This document shows positions 44,097-52,932 of a stretch of DNA of 64,000 nt, in pieces. The stretch covers positions 1 to 64,000 of the forward strand of contig NZ_PUHY01000016.1 in assembly GCF_002967765.1 (NCBI RefSeq), written 5' to 3'. Made by a program: the position numbers and the translations under genes. Every line of letters begins with the position of its first letter. Positions within the stretch are counted from its first letter, which is position 1. The DNA is from Blastopirellula marina. GTDB lineage: Bacteria > Planctomycetota > Planctomycetia > Pirellulales > Pirellulaceae. The notes below the pieces were generated by a model. The model had not been told where the DNA came from. It saw only the letters and a list, made by a program, of their open reading frames with translations, and did no database searches.

Positions 44097-47000
44097 TCAG
44101 GTACCAGTGAGTGTCCAAGCCGCCCAGTAGAACGGATGAGCCGCGCCATAGCGTTGTCGACGCGACTCGATGCGTTTTATTTGAGCCTGACGTAGTGCTT
44201 CTGGATGCGACTTACCTTCGGCTAGTTGCTCGAAGAAATCTTTCATCAGCAATGCTGAGTCACGATCAGGTACTTGCCAAAGGGTTGAAACAATTGCCTC
44301 GGCACCGGCAAGTTGAAATGCTTGTCGAAGCCCAGCAACACCTTCCCCTGAATTAACCGTCCCAACCCCCGTTTCACAGGCACTCAACACGACTAACTCG
44401 GTTCCTCGAAGATCGAGCCCCAAGATCTCCATTCCCGTGAGAATCCCATCATCGCCTCTTGCCGTTGGATTGTTACATCCAGCCAAAAGCAATCCACATC
44501 GCAACAGTGGGTTCTCAGGAATACCCGCTTTCAACTTACGTGTTGAAGAAGCATTGGAAACCGTCGAGCGACCTGTCGCGCTCGCCTGCTCTGGCAAAAA
44601 GAAACCATGAGTACTGAGCACTAGCACTCTCGGACTTTTCACTTCCTTAGCGACCGTTTCCAATGCGAACTTACCAAGATATTGAATCGGCTCTTTGCCG
44701 CAAATATTGGATACGCTTGGCGAAATTGCTAATGCTTCCAACCGGGTGCTGGGCAACGGCGTAACTTGTGGGATCGCCGTCCTTGAAATCGCGCCCGCCG
44801 GAAGCTTTTGTATATCAACCGAACGGAATATTGATTGCACGGCGCTGCGAACGCTATCAGGTGACAAATCAAACGATGGGTCCGCGAACAGCAGAGGAGC
44901 TCCAATGGCGGCCTTCTTTTTTGGAAGAACCAACTCGCGGCCGCTGGTAAGAAATCGCAGCGAATAGTCTTCGATTAGGTAGCGGTCGTCCCCAATCGGA
45001 ATCGTATTCCAAGGCATTAACCATAATGCACCATCTGGACTAAGTACGAGCTGCTTCGTTTCGTCTGGAAAATGCTGGGCGAGCGGATCCCATATTTTTT
45101 GCTTCGCTTGAGCAAACAGTGTCCGCCATTCCGACTCGGTCGCTACCTCGCCCGATTCAGCCAAGAAGGCTTCTCGCGCACCGCTATCTCCAATCCAAGA
45201 ACGGATCTTAGAAACGATCTTGTCGATTTCGCTGCTCTCGCCCAAGTCGACTAGCTTGACCTCACCTTTTCCAGTCGGAGGAATAATGTAGGCGAAATAA
45301 CGGGCCTTACTGAAGCGATTGCGTCCCGTCTTAACCGAGAAATAATCCCACGGTCGGAGCTCGAAGAAATTGATCATGGTCTGATCCGCGGCGAGTGCTT
45401 GGCGAATCGAATCAAGTTCCACCCACTTGCTCTGTGCTAACGGCTCACCAACTCGATCTGCTAATTGCCGCGCCAAGGTCTCTTCTTGTTGCGTAAGCTC
45501 TGTAATACGCTTCGCTCGCTCGTCGACCGTTCCCTCTTCAGGCCTTGAAAGTGCCAGTCCAGCTAGTTCCTGACGAATCTTCAATAGCTGTTGCGCCAGG
45601 TTTCGCGATTCCACATCGTCGAGATCACGGGTTAACGTTTCGCGAGCCGCCAAAGTCTCTTGCGAAACGCCCTTCGCATTAAGCAGCCAATTCATCGTCG
45701 TGGCGACAACTTCGGGATCGTCCTGGTTGGCGATCGCCACCGACACCATTAATGACAAATCCTCCGAATTCTTAAGAAATAGCAATTGCTCGGTGGGTGA
45801 GAGCGAGGCAAGCAATGTCGAATAAAACTCTTTGGATTCACGGATCATTTGGTCGAAAAGTCGTACTGCCTCTGGCCACTTACGCTCTGAAGCGGCGAGG
45901 CTCGCACGCATCATCTTCAGCTGTAGTGTCTCAGGATTTGATGGCCCCAGCCGATTCTCGAACACCTTAATTGCCTGATCGTAGTATTCACGCGCAATCT
46001 CGTAGTTGCCGAAATCATGTTCCAACCATCCCAGGTTGAATAACAGCGCCCCGAATTCGATGCTGTTCTCTCCGTACTTCTGCAGATGGATGTCTCTTAG
46101 GCCTTCAAAGCCTTCTCGTGCCTCGTCATAATGAAGCAAGAGTTGATCCACACTAGCGATATCGCTTTGGATCATGACAACGCTAGAATGATCTTCGCTC
46201 AGGTGCCGTTTGAGTCCCGTCAATACCTTGCCGTACGCGTCGCGAGCTTGGGGATGCTTATCTTGCATATCGTACAGATAGCCGATATCCCATAATGTGT
46301 AGTACGGCTGTACGCTGTCCTCGCCGTACAGTTCGATCTCTTGACGATAGGTTTTCGTGAGTAATTGTTCCGCCGTCACGTAGTCCCCTAAATCGATGAA
46401 GATTTGGGCTAAATAGACGGAGGCCAATCGCGCCTCCTCGCTATCCGACTCACCTATCTGATTGGTGATATTCACTACTCGTTCATAGTGACGACGAGCT
46501 GTAGCGAGATCGCTCTTACCCTGATAGTACGTTCCAAGGGCCAGTAGGACTTCCGTCATCTCGTAGCTATCTTCACCAAAGGATCGAGCGGCGTTCTGAT
46601 AGGCCTTGTCGAGATACTCTTTTGCTGCTGCATCGTTTCCAAGCGACGTTTCTGCAGTCGCCAGACTGGTCAAGCACCACAGCTGCATACTTTGATCTTC
46701 TTCACTGAGATACGGATAAATCTTAAGTGCAGCCAGAAAGCATTTGCGAGCCTCTTCCGGCTTATCGTCATCCAATTCTGTGAAACCTAGTTCCTCGACA
46801 ATCTCGACGACGGTGTATTCTCGAGGACCATATAACTCACTTGCCGCCTTAAGAGCTTTCTTGAGCACGGTCCGGGCCTTGTTGAGTTCCGTCAAAATCC
46901 GAAGTGTTTTGCCATAGCCAAATTGGGTTAGGATATAATCCTCATTTGCCTCGCCAACGGTGGCTCGATACGCTTTGATAGCCCGTTCGTAATATGGCTT

Positions 47001-47285
47001 GGCCTCACGATAACGCTCCAGTTCGTACAGTTGTTCCCCTGTATAGGCAAGATTGAACGCCGTGTTGACATTGCGCTCGCCAAGTTCTCGCAAATAGATA
47101 TCCAGTACTTTCAGTTGAACAGCATGGGCCTCTTCCCATTTCTCAGCATCGCTCAATGTATCGATTTGATCATTGAGTCTGCTGACCGTTTGGGCAGCCT
47201 GCCCCGTGAGATCCTGGGCGGAGACTTCGACAACGAATAACACGGCCAAAAGCATTCCTGCACATAGCGATCTGCAACCTGGCAT
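44097..47285 (-). CDS. exported TPR-CHAT protein (caspase-like peptidase), copy 2
   Basis: A 1062-residue paralogue of the protein at 40956-44042, in the opposite orientation, with stops 54 bases apart. A signal peptide (SLCAGMLLAVLFVVEVSAQ) is followed by about ten TPRs (about 45-450), a helical linker (about 540-600) and the CHAT domain with His893 (LVLSTHGFF) and Cys970 (VLSACETGVG). The C-terminal halves are very alike (both contain NPLLRCGLLLAGCN, LDLRGTELVVLSACETG, GLRQAFQLAGA and RYGAAHPF-WAAWTLTG), whereas the TPR parts have diverged. This looks like duplication with divergence of the sensing part. Both dyads are intact. Confidence 0.93.
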   Translation of the reverse strand: MPGCRSLCAGMLLAVLFVVEVSAQDLTGQAAQTVSRLNDQIDTLSDAEKWEEAHAVQLKVLDIYLRELGERNVNTAFNLAYTGEQLYELERYREAKPYYERAIKAYRATVGEANEDYILTQFGYGKTLRILTELNKARTVLKKALKAASELYGPREYTVVEIVEELGFTELDDDKPEEARKCFLAALKIYPYLSEEDQSMQLWCLTSLATAETSLGNDAAAKEYLDKAYQNAARSFGEDSYEMTEVLLALGTYYQGKSDLATARRHYERVVNITNQIGESDSEEARLASVYLAQIFIDLGDYVTAEQLLTKTYRQEIELYGEDSVQPYYTLWDIGYLYDMQDKHPQARDAYGKVLTGLKRHLSEDHSSVVMIQSDIASVDQLLLHYDEAREGFEGLRDIHLQKYGENSIEFGALLFNLGWLEHDFGNYEIAREYYDQAIKVFENRLGPSNPETLQLKMMRASLAASERKWPEAVRLFDQMIRESKEFYSTLLASLSPTEQLLFLKNSEDLSLMVSVAIANQDDPEVVATTMNWLLNAKGVSQETLAARETLTRDLDDVESRNLAQQLLKIRQELAGLALSRPEEGTVDERAKRITELTQQEETLARQLADRVGEPLAQSKWVELDSIRQALAADQTMINFFELRPWDYFSVKTGRNRFSKARYFAYIIPPTGKGEVKLVDLGESSEIDKIVSKIRSWIGDSGAREAFLAESGEVATESEWRTLFAQAKQKIWDPLAQHFPDETKQLVLSPDGALWLMPWNTIPIGDDRYLIEDYSLRFLTSGRELVLPKKKAAIGAPLLFADPSFDLSPDSVRSAVQSIFRSVDIQKLPAGAISRTAIPQVTPLPSTRLEALAISPSVSNICGKEPIQYLGKFALETVAKEVKSPRVLVLSTHGFFLPEQASATGRSTVSNASSTRKLKAGIPENPLLRCGLLLAGCNNPTARGDDGILTGMEILGLDLRGTELVVLSACETGVGTVNSGEGVAGLRQAFQLAGAEAIVSTLWQVPDRDSALLMKDFFEQLAEGKSHPEALRQAQIKRIESRRQRYGAAHPFYWAAWTLTGT

Positions 47286-47544
47286 CGCTTTTACCCTCGA
47301 ATCTAAGTTGTAGTTTTCTCATCAGATGAAAAGCTAGAACGTGAGAATAGTATTCTGCCCGATTCAACGACACTTGGGAAGCAAGTTTTTGTCTTGGGCG
47401 AGAGAGGCCACGCGTCGAAGACTATCTCTGATTAACACAGCGCTAACATCTACCACGGACATGTCATATATAGAATCGAGTGCGATGTCCTGTCATACAG
47501 AACTGCGCCACCATTGGCGCGAGTTCTGAACTTGGATTCTTTCC

Positions 47545-47575
47545 CGCCTGCCATGATCCAACATGGCAGGCGTTT
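47545..47575 (+). terminator. 11-bp perfect hairpin with short T-run
   Basis: CGCCTGCCATG (47545-47555) pairs perfectly with CATGGCAGGCG (47562-47572) across a six-base loop, followed by TTT on the plus strand. No plus-strand gene ends here, so it may terminate minus-strand read-through from the dehydrogenase, or be a small RNA or mobile-element remnant. Confidence 0.5.
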
Positions 47576-47832
47576 AACTGACTATGCCCTGGTCACATGA
47601 TTGCTTCCAAGCTCAACTGATAAACCGCCCCTGCATCCAAAAACCACACCGAGCGAGACACCTGCTCACGATTTTGGAATAGACATTCATTCCGTGATAC
47701 TGAAGAAGAATGGGCTAATTGGATGTCTTAACAGAGTCTACACAAATACCAGGACACTTCCTCCAACTGACTTTTCTTTCGTCACACCGTATTTTCTCGG
47801 TACAGCATCGAATTGCTACGCGTATGAGATTT

Positions 47833-47883
47833 AACCTGACCTTTTCTTCAAACCATTGAATTAAGTAAGGAGAAGGTCAGGTT
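47833..47883 (-). terminator. inverted repeat just downstream of the dehydrogenase
   Basis: AACCTGACCTT (47833-47843) pairs perfectly with AAGGTCAGGTT (47873-47883), with a 29-base loop. It starts 35 bases after the minus-strand stop at 47918, so it is a candidate terminator, although no clear U-tract follows. Confidence 0.45.
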
Positions 47884-47917
47884 TGCACATGATGTGAGCG
47901 GTTCTCGTAAGTTCGAC

Positions 47918-49510
47918 CTATTTGACTTCGGCGATGTCTCCGGTTGTCCACTGCCCGTCGATATTTCGCCATAGCTTGCCAGTTGGATTGTGGTCTCTTA
48001 GCTCTTCTGGAAGGTGCGACTGGCGGACTTGGTCGTACGCCTGCAGCATCGCAAATCGCCGCATGGCATTGGGAATGCCAACGGAAGTGAAACCTGGGTG
48101 ACCTGTTGCTGGAAATGGGCCGCCATGGGCCATACCGATGCTGACAGGCATTCCATTGGGCATCTTGTCATTCATGAACCGTCCTACCTTACGACGAAGT
48201 CGCGGTGCGAGTTCTTCATACGCATTGGCATCGGTACCGTCGGTGCTACTGTAAATGCAGCCAGCCAGTTGACCATGCAGCGCGTCGATTACCATCTTAG
48301 CTTCGGCTACGTCCTTACAAACGACGAACATCGCCGTATTACCGAAGGCTTCCGTTTGGAGGGCCTTGGGTGATGCTAAAAATTGGGCACCGCTGACTTC
48401 CAACAATGTGTTTGGATGACTAAAACCGGATCCTTGCTTTTGCTCTTGGTCGGTGATGACTTTGGCGCCAGCTTTCTTCAGCACGGCAATCTTTTCAATC
48501 AGGTTCGCAAGCGTCTTCTTGGAGCCCAATGTTCCCGGTGTTACTCCATTGAACTTGTCCTTAGTCGCGGCGATAAAACCTTTCGTTGCTTCGTCATCGA
48601 TTAGAATTGCCAGCCCCGGCTGGGTGCAGAATTGGCCAGTTCCTTTTAGGCAGACATTGCTGTAGCGGTTAACCAGTTGATCGCCATGTTCTCGAATCGC
48701 TCCCGGGAGGAAGACCATTGGATTGACGCTCGAAAGAGACACGTAGATCGGCTTGCCTGCTGCATCCGCCGAAGCCTTTAAAGCAAGTCCAGCTGTCGTG
48801 CTGCCGGTGAACGCGGTTGCTCCGATCCGCGGGTCTGCGACTAGGCGTTTGCCATCTTCATGATTCATACGGTACAGAAGCTGAACCGTTGCCGAGGGCA
48901 GTTCCGCTTCCTGGGAGGCCTGAAAAGCTAGTTCCGCGAGGGCCTTAGTGGTGCCGGATGCCGCCGAGTTGGCGATCGCTATGACTGGATTTCCGGCTGC
49001 GATCGCTGATGCGAAATCGCCGCCAGAAATCGAATTCCATGAGAAAGGAAAGTTGTTCGGACTGAATATCGCAACCGGTCCAATCGGAGCGAACATAGAG
49101 CGAAGGTCACGCTTCGTTTCGATCAAGATCTGCTTCCAAGATCGTTCCTCGGCGGCCGCCGCAGTTTGACGAATTTGATCGGTTGTGCGATCCATCTCGC
49201 GGCCCGCCAGTCGATGCTCGGACGGCAAACCACTTTCTAGGCTGGCCAAATGCCCTAGCGAATTGCGATTTTCTTCCATCAAATCAGCAAACCGGCGAAG
49301 AAACTTCGGGATCTGCGTAGGAGCGATGTTGGCTAGTTCGTCAGCGGCAGACGCAGAGGCGGTCAGTGCAGCATCGCAATCGGCCCAGGTGCTGATCGGG
49401 TAATTACCAGGCAGAGCCTCTTGCGTAATTGGGTTTTGAGTTGAGAAGGTCTCGCTGCTATTGGCAGCTTTCCAAGTACCGGCGAGCAAGATCGGAGCGA
49501 TGTCGCACAT
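47918..49510 (-). CDS. aldehyde dehydrogenase of the alpha-ketoglutarate-semialdehyde type
   Basis: A 530-residue NAD(P)+-dependent aldehyde dehydrogenase. The ATG at 49508-49510 gives MCDIAPILLAGTWKAANSS, the usual start; the longer frame is rejected. Family landmarks: ASLESGLPSEHRLAGREMDR, FSPNNFPFSWNSISGGDFAS, FTGSTTAGLAL, and nucleophile Cys295 in GTGQFCTQPG. Long members with TQPG and AHGGPFPAT are KGSADH-type (arabinate, glucarate and hydroxyproline catabolism). The general-base Glu expected in PIYxELSSxNPxxxLPGA is Ser here (PIYVSLSSVNPM, about residue 258), so activity may be altered. It stands alone with no sugar-acid genes beside it. Confidence 0.9.
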   Translation of the reverse strand: MCDIAPILLAGTWKAANSSETFSTQNPITQEALPGNYPISTWADCDAALTASASAADELANIAPTQIPKFLRRFADLMEENRNSLGHLASLESGLPSEHRLAGREMDRTTDQIRQTAAAAEERSWKQILIETKRDLRSMFAPIGPVAIFSPNNFPFSWNSISGGDFASAIAAGNPVIAIANSAASGTTKALAELAFQASQEAELPSATVQLLYRMNHEDGKRLVADPRIGATAFTGSTTAGLALKASADAAGKPIYVSLSSVNPMVFLPGAIREHGDQLVNRYSNVCLKGTGQFCTQPGLAILIDDEATKGFIAATKDKFNGVTPGTLGSKKTLANLIEKIAVLKKAGAKVITDQEQKQGSGFSHPNTLLEVSGAQFLASPKALQTEAFGNTAMFVVCKDVAEAKMVIDALHGQLAGCIYSSTDGTDANAYEELAPRLRRKVGRFMNDKMPNGMPVSIGMAHGGPFPATGHPGFTSVGIPNAMRRFAMLQAYDQVRQSHLPEELRDHNPTGKLWRNIDGQWTTGDIAEVK

Positions 49511-50117
49511 CAATAATAATCCTAATTTCGAGTAGTACGTAATCGTCAATGCTAACACTCTGTTTCGATGCAACCGTGAAGCTGATTGTTTTTCTTCGTC
49601 CGTAGCAACTGTTTTACGCTTGGAGGAAGTGGCCAGCGCTGTCGCCTTGGTGACAACCCCGATAATCGTAATAGCCGCGAAATGGACTTGCTGATGCATT
49701 TTATCGACCGCGAATCCGACGACATGAGCAGGATTGAGCTCCCAACCGACTTGGCCTGTGATTCAGCACTCAATACAGTTGCTATGACATGGTCGTCTGC
49801 GTCTTCCGCGATGTGGCTAATTGCAATCGGTCGTGAAATGTTTGCATAGTCTCTAAAACGACAAGGCAGACACACGCCAGATCGCGCCAACTTGTCACGA
49901 TTCTGACCATCATCAGGCCAAACTCGACCCCATAAGTTACTCAAAGTTAACGAGCCGTTTCCTGTTCGTTGCCCAAACTAGACACAAGTCGACTGCAATA
50001 GCGCGAGACAAAGCTGCCTTGCCGAAATGTCGCGAAGTATCGCTGATTCTTCAGCAATCCGTATAGGTAGAATCGATAAAGCAAATCTGTTCTCAGCGAT
50101 CTAATAAAACATGCTTT
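49511..50117. other. intergenic, nothing recognised
   Basis: About 600 bases. Open frames on both strands lack domain motifs and ribosome sites. No hairpin of note was seen near the end of the iron-uptake operon (50118). Confidence 0.5.
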
Positions 50118-50927
50118 CTAAACGGCATGACACTGCGGTAGCGGGCGGCGGGCAATGCAATACGGGGATTGCGATTCGGGATCGATCATCACGCTCGCTT
50201 CGATTCGAAACACGTCCGCTAGTAGTTCTGCGGTTACGATCTGGTGAGGCGTACCTCGGTCGACGATCCTTCCATCGTTCAACGCAATCAAATGGTGCGA
50301 GTAGCGAGCGGCGTGATTAATATCATGTAGCACCAACACGATGGTTCGTGCCTGCTCACGATGAAGACGTTCGAGTATGTCGAGGACTTCCAACTGGTGA
50401 ACCATATCGAGGAACGTAGTAGGTTCGTCGAGCAGGATGATCGGTGTATCTTGGGCTAACACCATTGCGATCCATGCCAACTGTCGCTGCCCTCCCGAGA
50501 GTTCCCCTATAGGGCGCTCGGCGAGATGTTGGATCCCTGCCATCTCCAAGGCGTTACCAATCTTTGACTCGTCTTCAGAGGAGATCCCTCCGAAAAAGCC
50601 TTGATGAGGATAGCGGCCAAGCGTCAGAAGTTCCCAAACGGTCAAGGCCTCAGGGGCTTCGGGGTTTTGTATCAGGACACCGAGTTGGCGGGCAACATGG
50701 CGGGTGGGTTCGTTGTGAATTGCCTTTCCGTCAAGATAGGCCGCACCTTGCTTAGGGCGGAGCAGCCGAGCAAGTCCTTTAAGCAATGTCGATTTGCCGC
50801 AGCCGTTTGGACCGATAAGCGTAGTTATCTGGCCAGTCGTAATTTCGAACGAAAGCTGTTGAACGACTTCGACCTGATCATACGCGAGGGTCAGCTGTTC
50901 GCAACGGAATTGATGGAGGTTCTCCAT
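50118..50927 (-). CDS. fecE: ABC transporter ATPase, Fe-siderophore/cobalamin type
   Basis: A 269-residue ATP-binding subunit of a FecCDE/FhuC-type importer. Walker A GPNGCGKST is at 39-47, the ABC signature LSGGQRQ at 143-149 and Walker B ILLDEP at 164-169, followed by the switch His (VLVLHDINHAARYSHH). The last stretch, LIALNDGRIVDRGTPHQIV, is typical of FecE/FhuC. It lies five bases after the second permease, so it is the last gene of the six-gene series. The gene symbol is by analogy to the FecE family; ferric citrate specificity is not shown. Confidence 0.92.
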   Translation of the reverse strand: MENLHQFRCEQLTLAYDQVEVVQQLSFEITTGQITTLIGPNGCGKSTLLKGLARLLRPKQGAAYLDGKAIHNEPTRHVARQLGVLIQNPEAPEALTVWELLTLGRYPHQGFFGGISSEDESKIGNALEMAGIQHLAERPIGELSGGQRQLAWIAMVLAQDTPIILLDEPTTFLDMVHQLEVLDILERLHREQARTIVLVLHDINHAARYSHHLIALNDGRIVDRGTPHQIVTAELLADVFRIEASVMIDPESQSPYCIARRPLPQCHAV

Positions 50928-50932
50928 GAAAG

Positions 50933-51925
50933 TTAGCCCTTGGTTGTCATTAGTTGGTACACGAAGTAGATCCCCCCTACCCCACCTACCATGATGCCGG
51001 CAGGAATTTCAACTGGGGCAAGCAGCGTGCGACCTGCCGTATCGGCGACGAGTAGCAACAGCATTCCCACCAGCCCTGTGGTTGGGACCAGTCGGCCATG
51101 TTGCGGCCCGATCAGCCGCCGAGCGATGTGCGGCGCGATTAGTCCTAGGAAGACAATCCCGCCAGACATGGCCATGGCTGCAGATCCCAGAGCAACTGCG
51201 ATAACTAGTAGCAGCAAACGCCAATGAAACACGCTCACCCCTAGACTGATTACATTTTCATCACGCAAGCGAAGAATGTTCAGAATTGGACAAATCGCCA
51301 TCACGACCGGCATTAGAATCCCTAGCCAAGCCGCAAGCGCCAGCACATAGTTCCAATCAGCCTTATTGAAACTTCCAGTCGCCCAGGCTAGGGCTTGCGA
51401 GTAAATCTGCCGATCGACGTTCAGCGAAAGTACGAGCGTGAAAGCGCCAACTGCTGCACTCACGGCAACGCCTGTTAATAGAAGCCTAGCTGGATAGATA
51501 CCACCGCGATCGATCGCCAAGCCGCAGACGGCCAGTACCACACACAGACCGCCTGCCATGCTCATTGCTGGCAAAGTCCAAGGAGATGCAATCTGAATCC
51601 CAAAAAGTGACAAGGCCAGTGTGATGCCAAGATTACCACCGGTAGTGACGCCCAAAATGCCTGGCTCGGCCAAATCATTGCGAAGGACTCCTTGCATCAT
51701 CACACCAGAAATAGCGATCCCCCATCCTACGAGTAAGACGAGCAATACCCGAGGCATACGAAACGACCAGACAATCATCTGCTGTGTCTCATTTCCGTAG
51801 CCAAGCAAACTTCTGCTCAGCGCGATAGGGGACATCCATTGGCTTCCCATTCCCAAACTAGCGAGACTGACAAATACCACGATGCCAAGCAACGCGATGA
51901 AGGTGCGGCCGTAGTCTGTTCTCAT
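50933..51925 (-). CDS. fecD: ABC transporter permease, FecCD family (second)
   Basis: A 330-residue integral membrane permease with about nine to ten helices. FecCD signatures are clear: FRMPRVLLVLLVGWGIAISG, VMMQGVLRNDLAEPGILGVT, GGIVFLGLIAPHIARRLIGP and ATGSFNKADW. The start overlaps the stop of the first permease (ATGA at 51922-51925), so the two are co-translated and likely form a heterodimer. It transports an iron chelate, haem or cobalamin with the ATPase and binding protein. Specificity is not shown by sequence. Confidence 0.93.
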   Translation of the reverse strand: MRTDYGRTFIALLGIVVFVSLASLGMGSQWMSPIALSRSLLGYGNETQQMIVWSFRMPRVLLVLLVGWGIAISGVMMQGVLRNDLAEPGILGVTTGGNLGITLALSLFGIQIASPWTLPAMSMAGGLCVVLAVCGLAIDRGGIYPARLLLTGVAVSAAVGAFTLVLSLNVDRQIYSQALAWATGSFNKADWNYVLALAAWLGILMPVVMAICPILNILRLRDENVISLGVSVFHWRLLLLVIAVALGSAAMAMSGGIVFLGLIAPHIARRLIGPQHGRLVPTTGLVGMLLLLVADTAGRTLLAPVEIPAGIMVGGVGGIYFVYQLMTTKG

Positions 51926-52932
51926 CGCTTCCCTCCGCGGTGCGAACTTCTCCGCCTCGCCAATGCGATGAAAAAGGTAGCGCCAACCATCGAAGTGAAC
52001 AGACCCAGTGGAACTTCCTGCCCATCAATCATTGTCCGAGATGCGATGTCGGCCGCAACCGTTAAGATCGCTCCTAGCAGTGCAGTCAACGGGATGATCT
52101 TGCGATAGTCATAGCCAACCAAGTAGCGGGCCACGTGTGGCGTCATAACACCGACAAAGCCGACTGGACCCGCGACCGCGACAGCTCCACCGGTGAGCAG
52201 CAACACGCAAAACGTGGTGCAAGCGCGGATCAACCGTGTTCGTTGTCCCAACCCGCCAGCGACTTCTTCGCCGATGCTTAGTAGGGTGATCGAAGGAGAA
52301 AGTAGTAGGGCCCCTATCATGCCAGGCAAGACTGGTATCAGCGCGGTCCTCACTTGTGGCCACGAGGTATTTGCGATGCCACCCACCGTCCAGTAAAGCA
52401 ATTCGTCATGAAGGGAGAAGTAGATGGTCAAGCCTTGAGTGAATGCGCTCAGCAAGATCGAAATCACGGTTCCAGCCAATGCCAAACGAACTGGCGTAAT
52501 CCTCCCGCGGGCTAGAAATGCCACACTGTAAACCGTCAAGTAACCAAGGCCGGCTCCGATGAACGAAAGCCAGATTGCCTCGTGAAAGCCAATGGTTGGC
52601 AGTAATAGTAAGCCCATCAGTAAACAAAACGTTCCACCACTGCTAAGCCCCATGATGGTCGGACCAGCCAAATCGTTGCGAGTCACCCCTTGCATGATCG
52701 CTCCGGAAGTTGCCAGCGAAGCGCCAATGACCGCTGCCAAAATTGCTCGTGGGAGGCGAATTTGACGAATTGCAAATTGCGAATCTGAGGCACTATCGTA
52801 CGCTATACAGGCATTCCACATATCAGTGCCCGTTACCGAAGTAGGACCCAATTGCAGCGAGATACCCATCAGCAGTAGCAATATTGCTTCGAATACACAC
52901 CACAATATCCAAGGGGTTGTCGTGCGCATCAT
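51922..52932 (-). CDS. fecC: ABC transporter permease, FecCD family (first)
   Basis: A 336-residue membrane permease, paralogous to the next gene. FecCD hallmarks: IRLPRAILAAVIGASLATSG, IMQGVTRNDLAGPTIMGLSS, GPVGFVGVMTPHVARYLVG and a large number of hydrophobic helices. It overlaps the binding-protein gene by 4 bases at its start and the second permease by 4 at its end. The two permeases plus ATPase and lipoprotein give a complete BtuCDF-like importer. Confidence 0.93.
   Translation of the reverse strand: MMRTTTPWILWCVFEAILLLLMGISLQLGPTSVTGTDMWNACIAYDSASDSQFAIRQIRLPRAILAAVIGASLATSGAIMQGVTRNDLAGPTIMGLSSGGTFCLLMGLLLLPTIGFHEAIWLSFIGAGLGYLTVYSVAFLARGRITPVRLALAGTVISILLSAFTQGLTIYFSLHDELLYWTVGGIANTSWPQVRTALIPVLPGMIGALLLSPSITLLSIGEEVAGGLGQRTRLIRACTTFCVLLLTGGAVAVAGPVGFVGVMTPHVARYLVGYDYRKIIPLTALLGAILTVAADIASRTMIDGQEVPLGLFTSMVGATFFIALARRRSSHRGGKR

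Larger units (their letters stand above)
47286..47917. other. intergenic stretch with two inverted repeats
   Basis: About 630 bases between two minus-strand genes; no supported gene. Two notable inverted repeats are listed separately. The part next to 47285 should hold the promoter of the second TPR-CHAT gene. Confidence 0.5.

Noticed and set aside
40956-47285. Type III-E CRISPR (Craspase) locus
   Set aside because: TPR-CHAT genes suggested it, but no gRAMP/Cas7-11, Csx30 or repeat array is present, and both CHAT proteins carry export signals.
49552-49944. 130-residue minus-strand frame upstream of the dehydrogenase
   Set aside because: No recognisable protein features and it overlaps other open frames on both strands.
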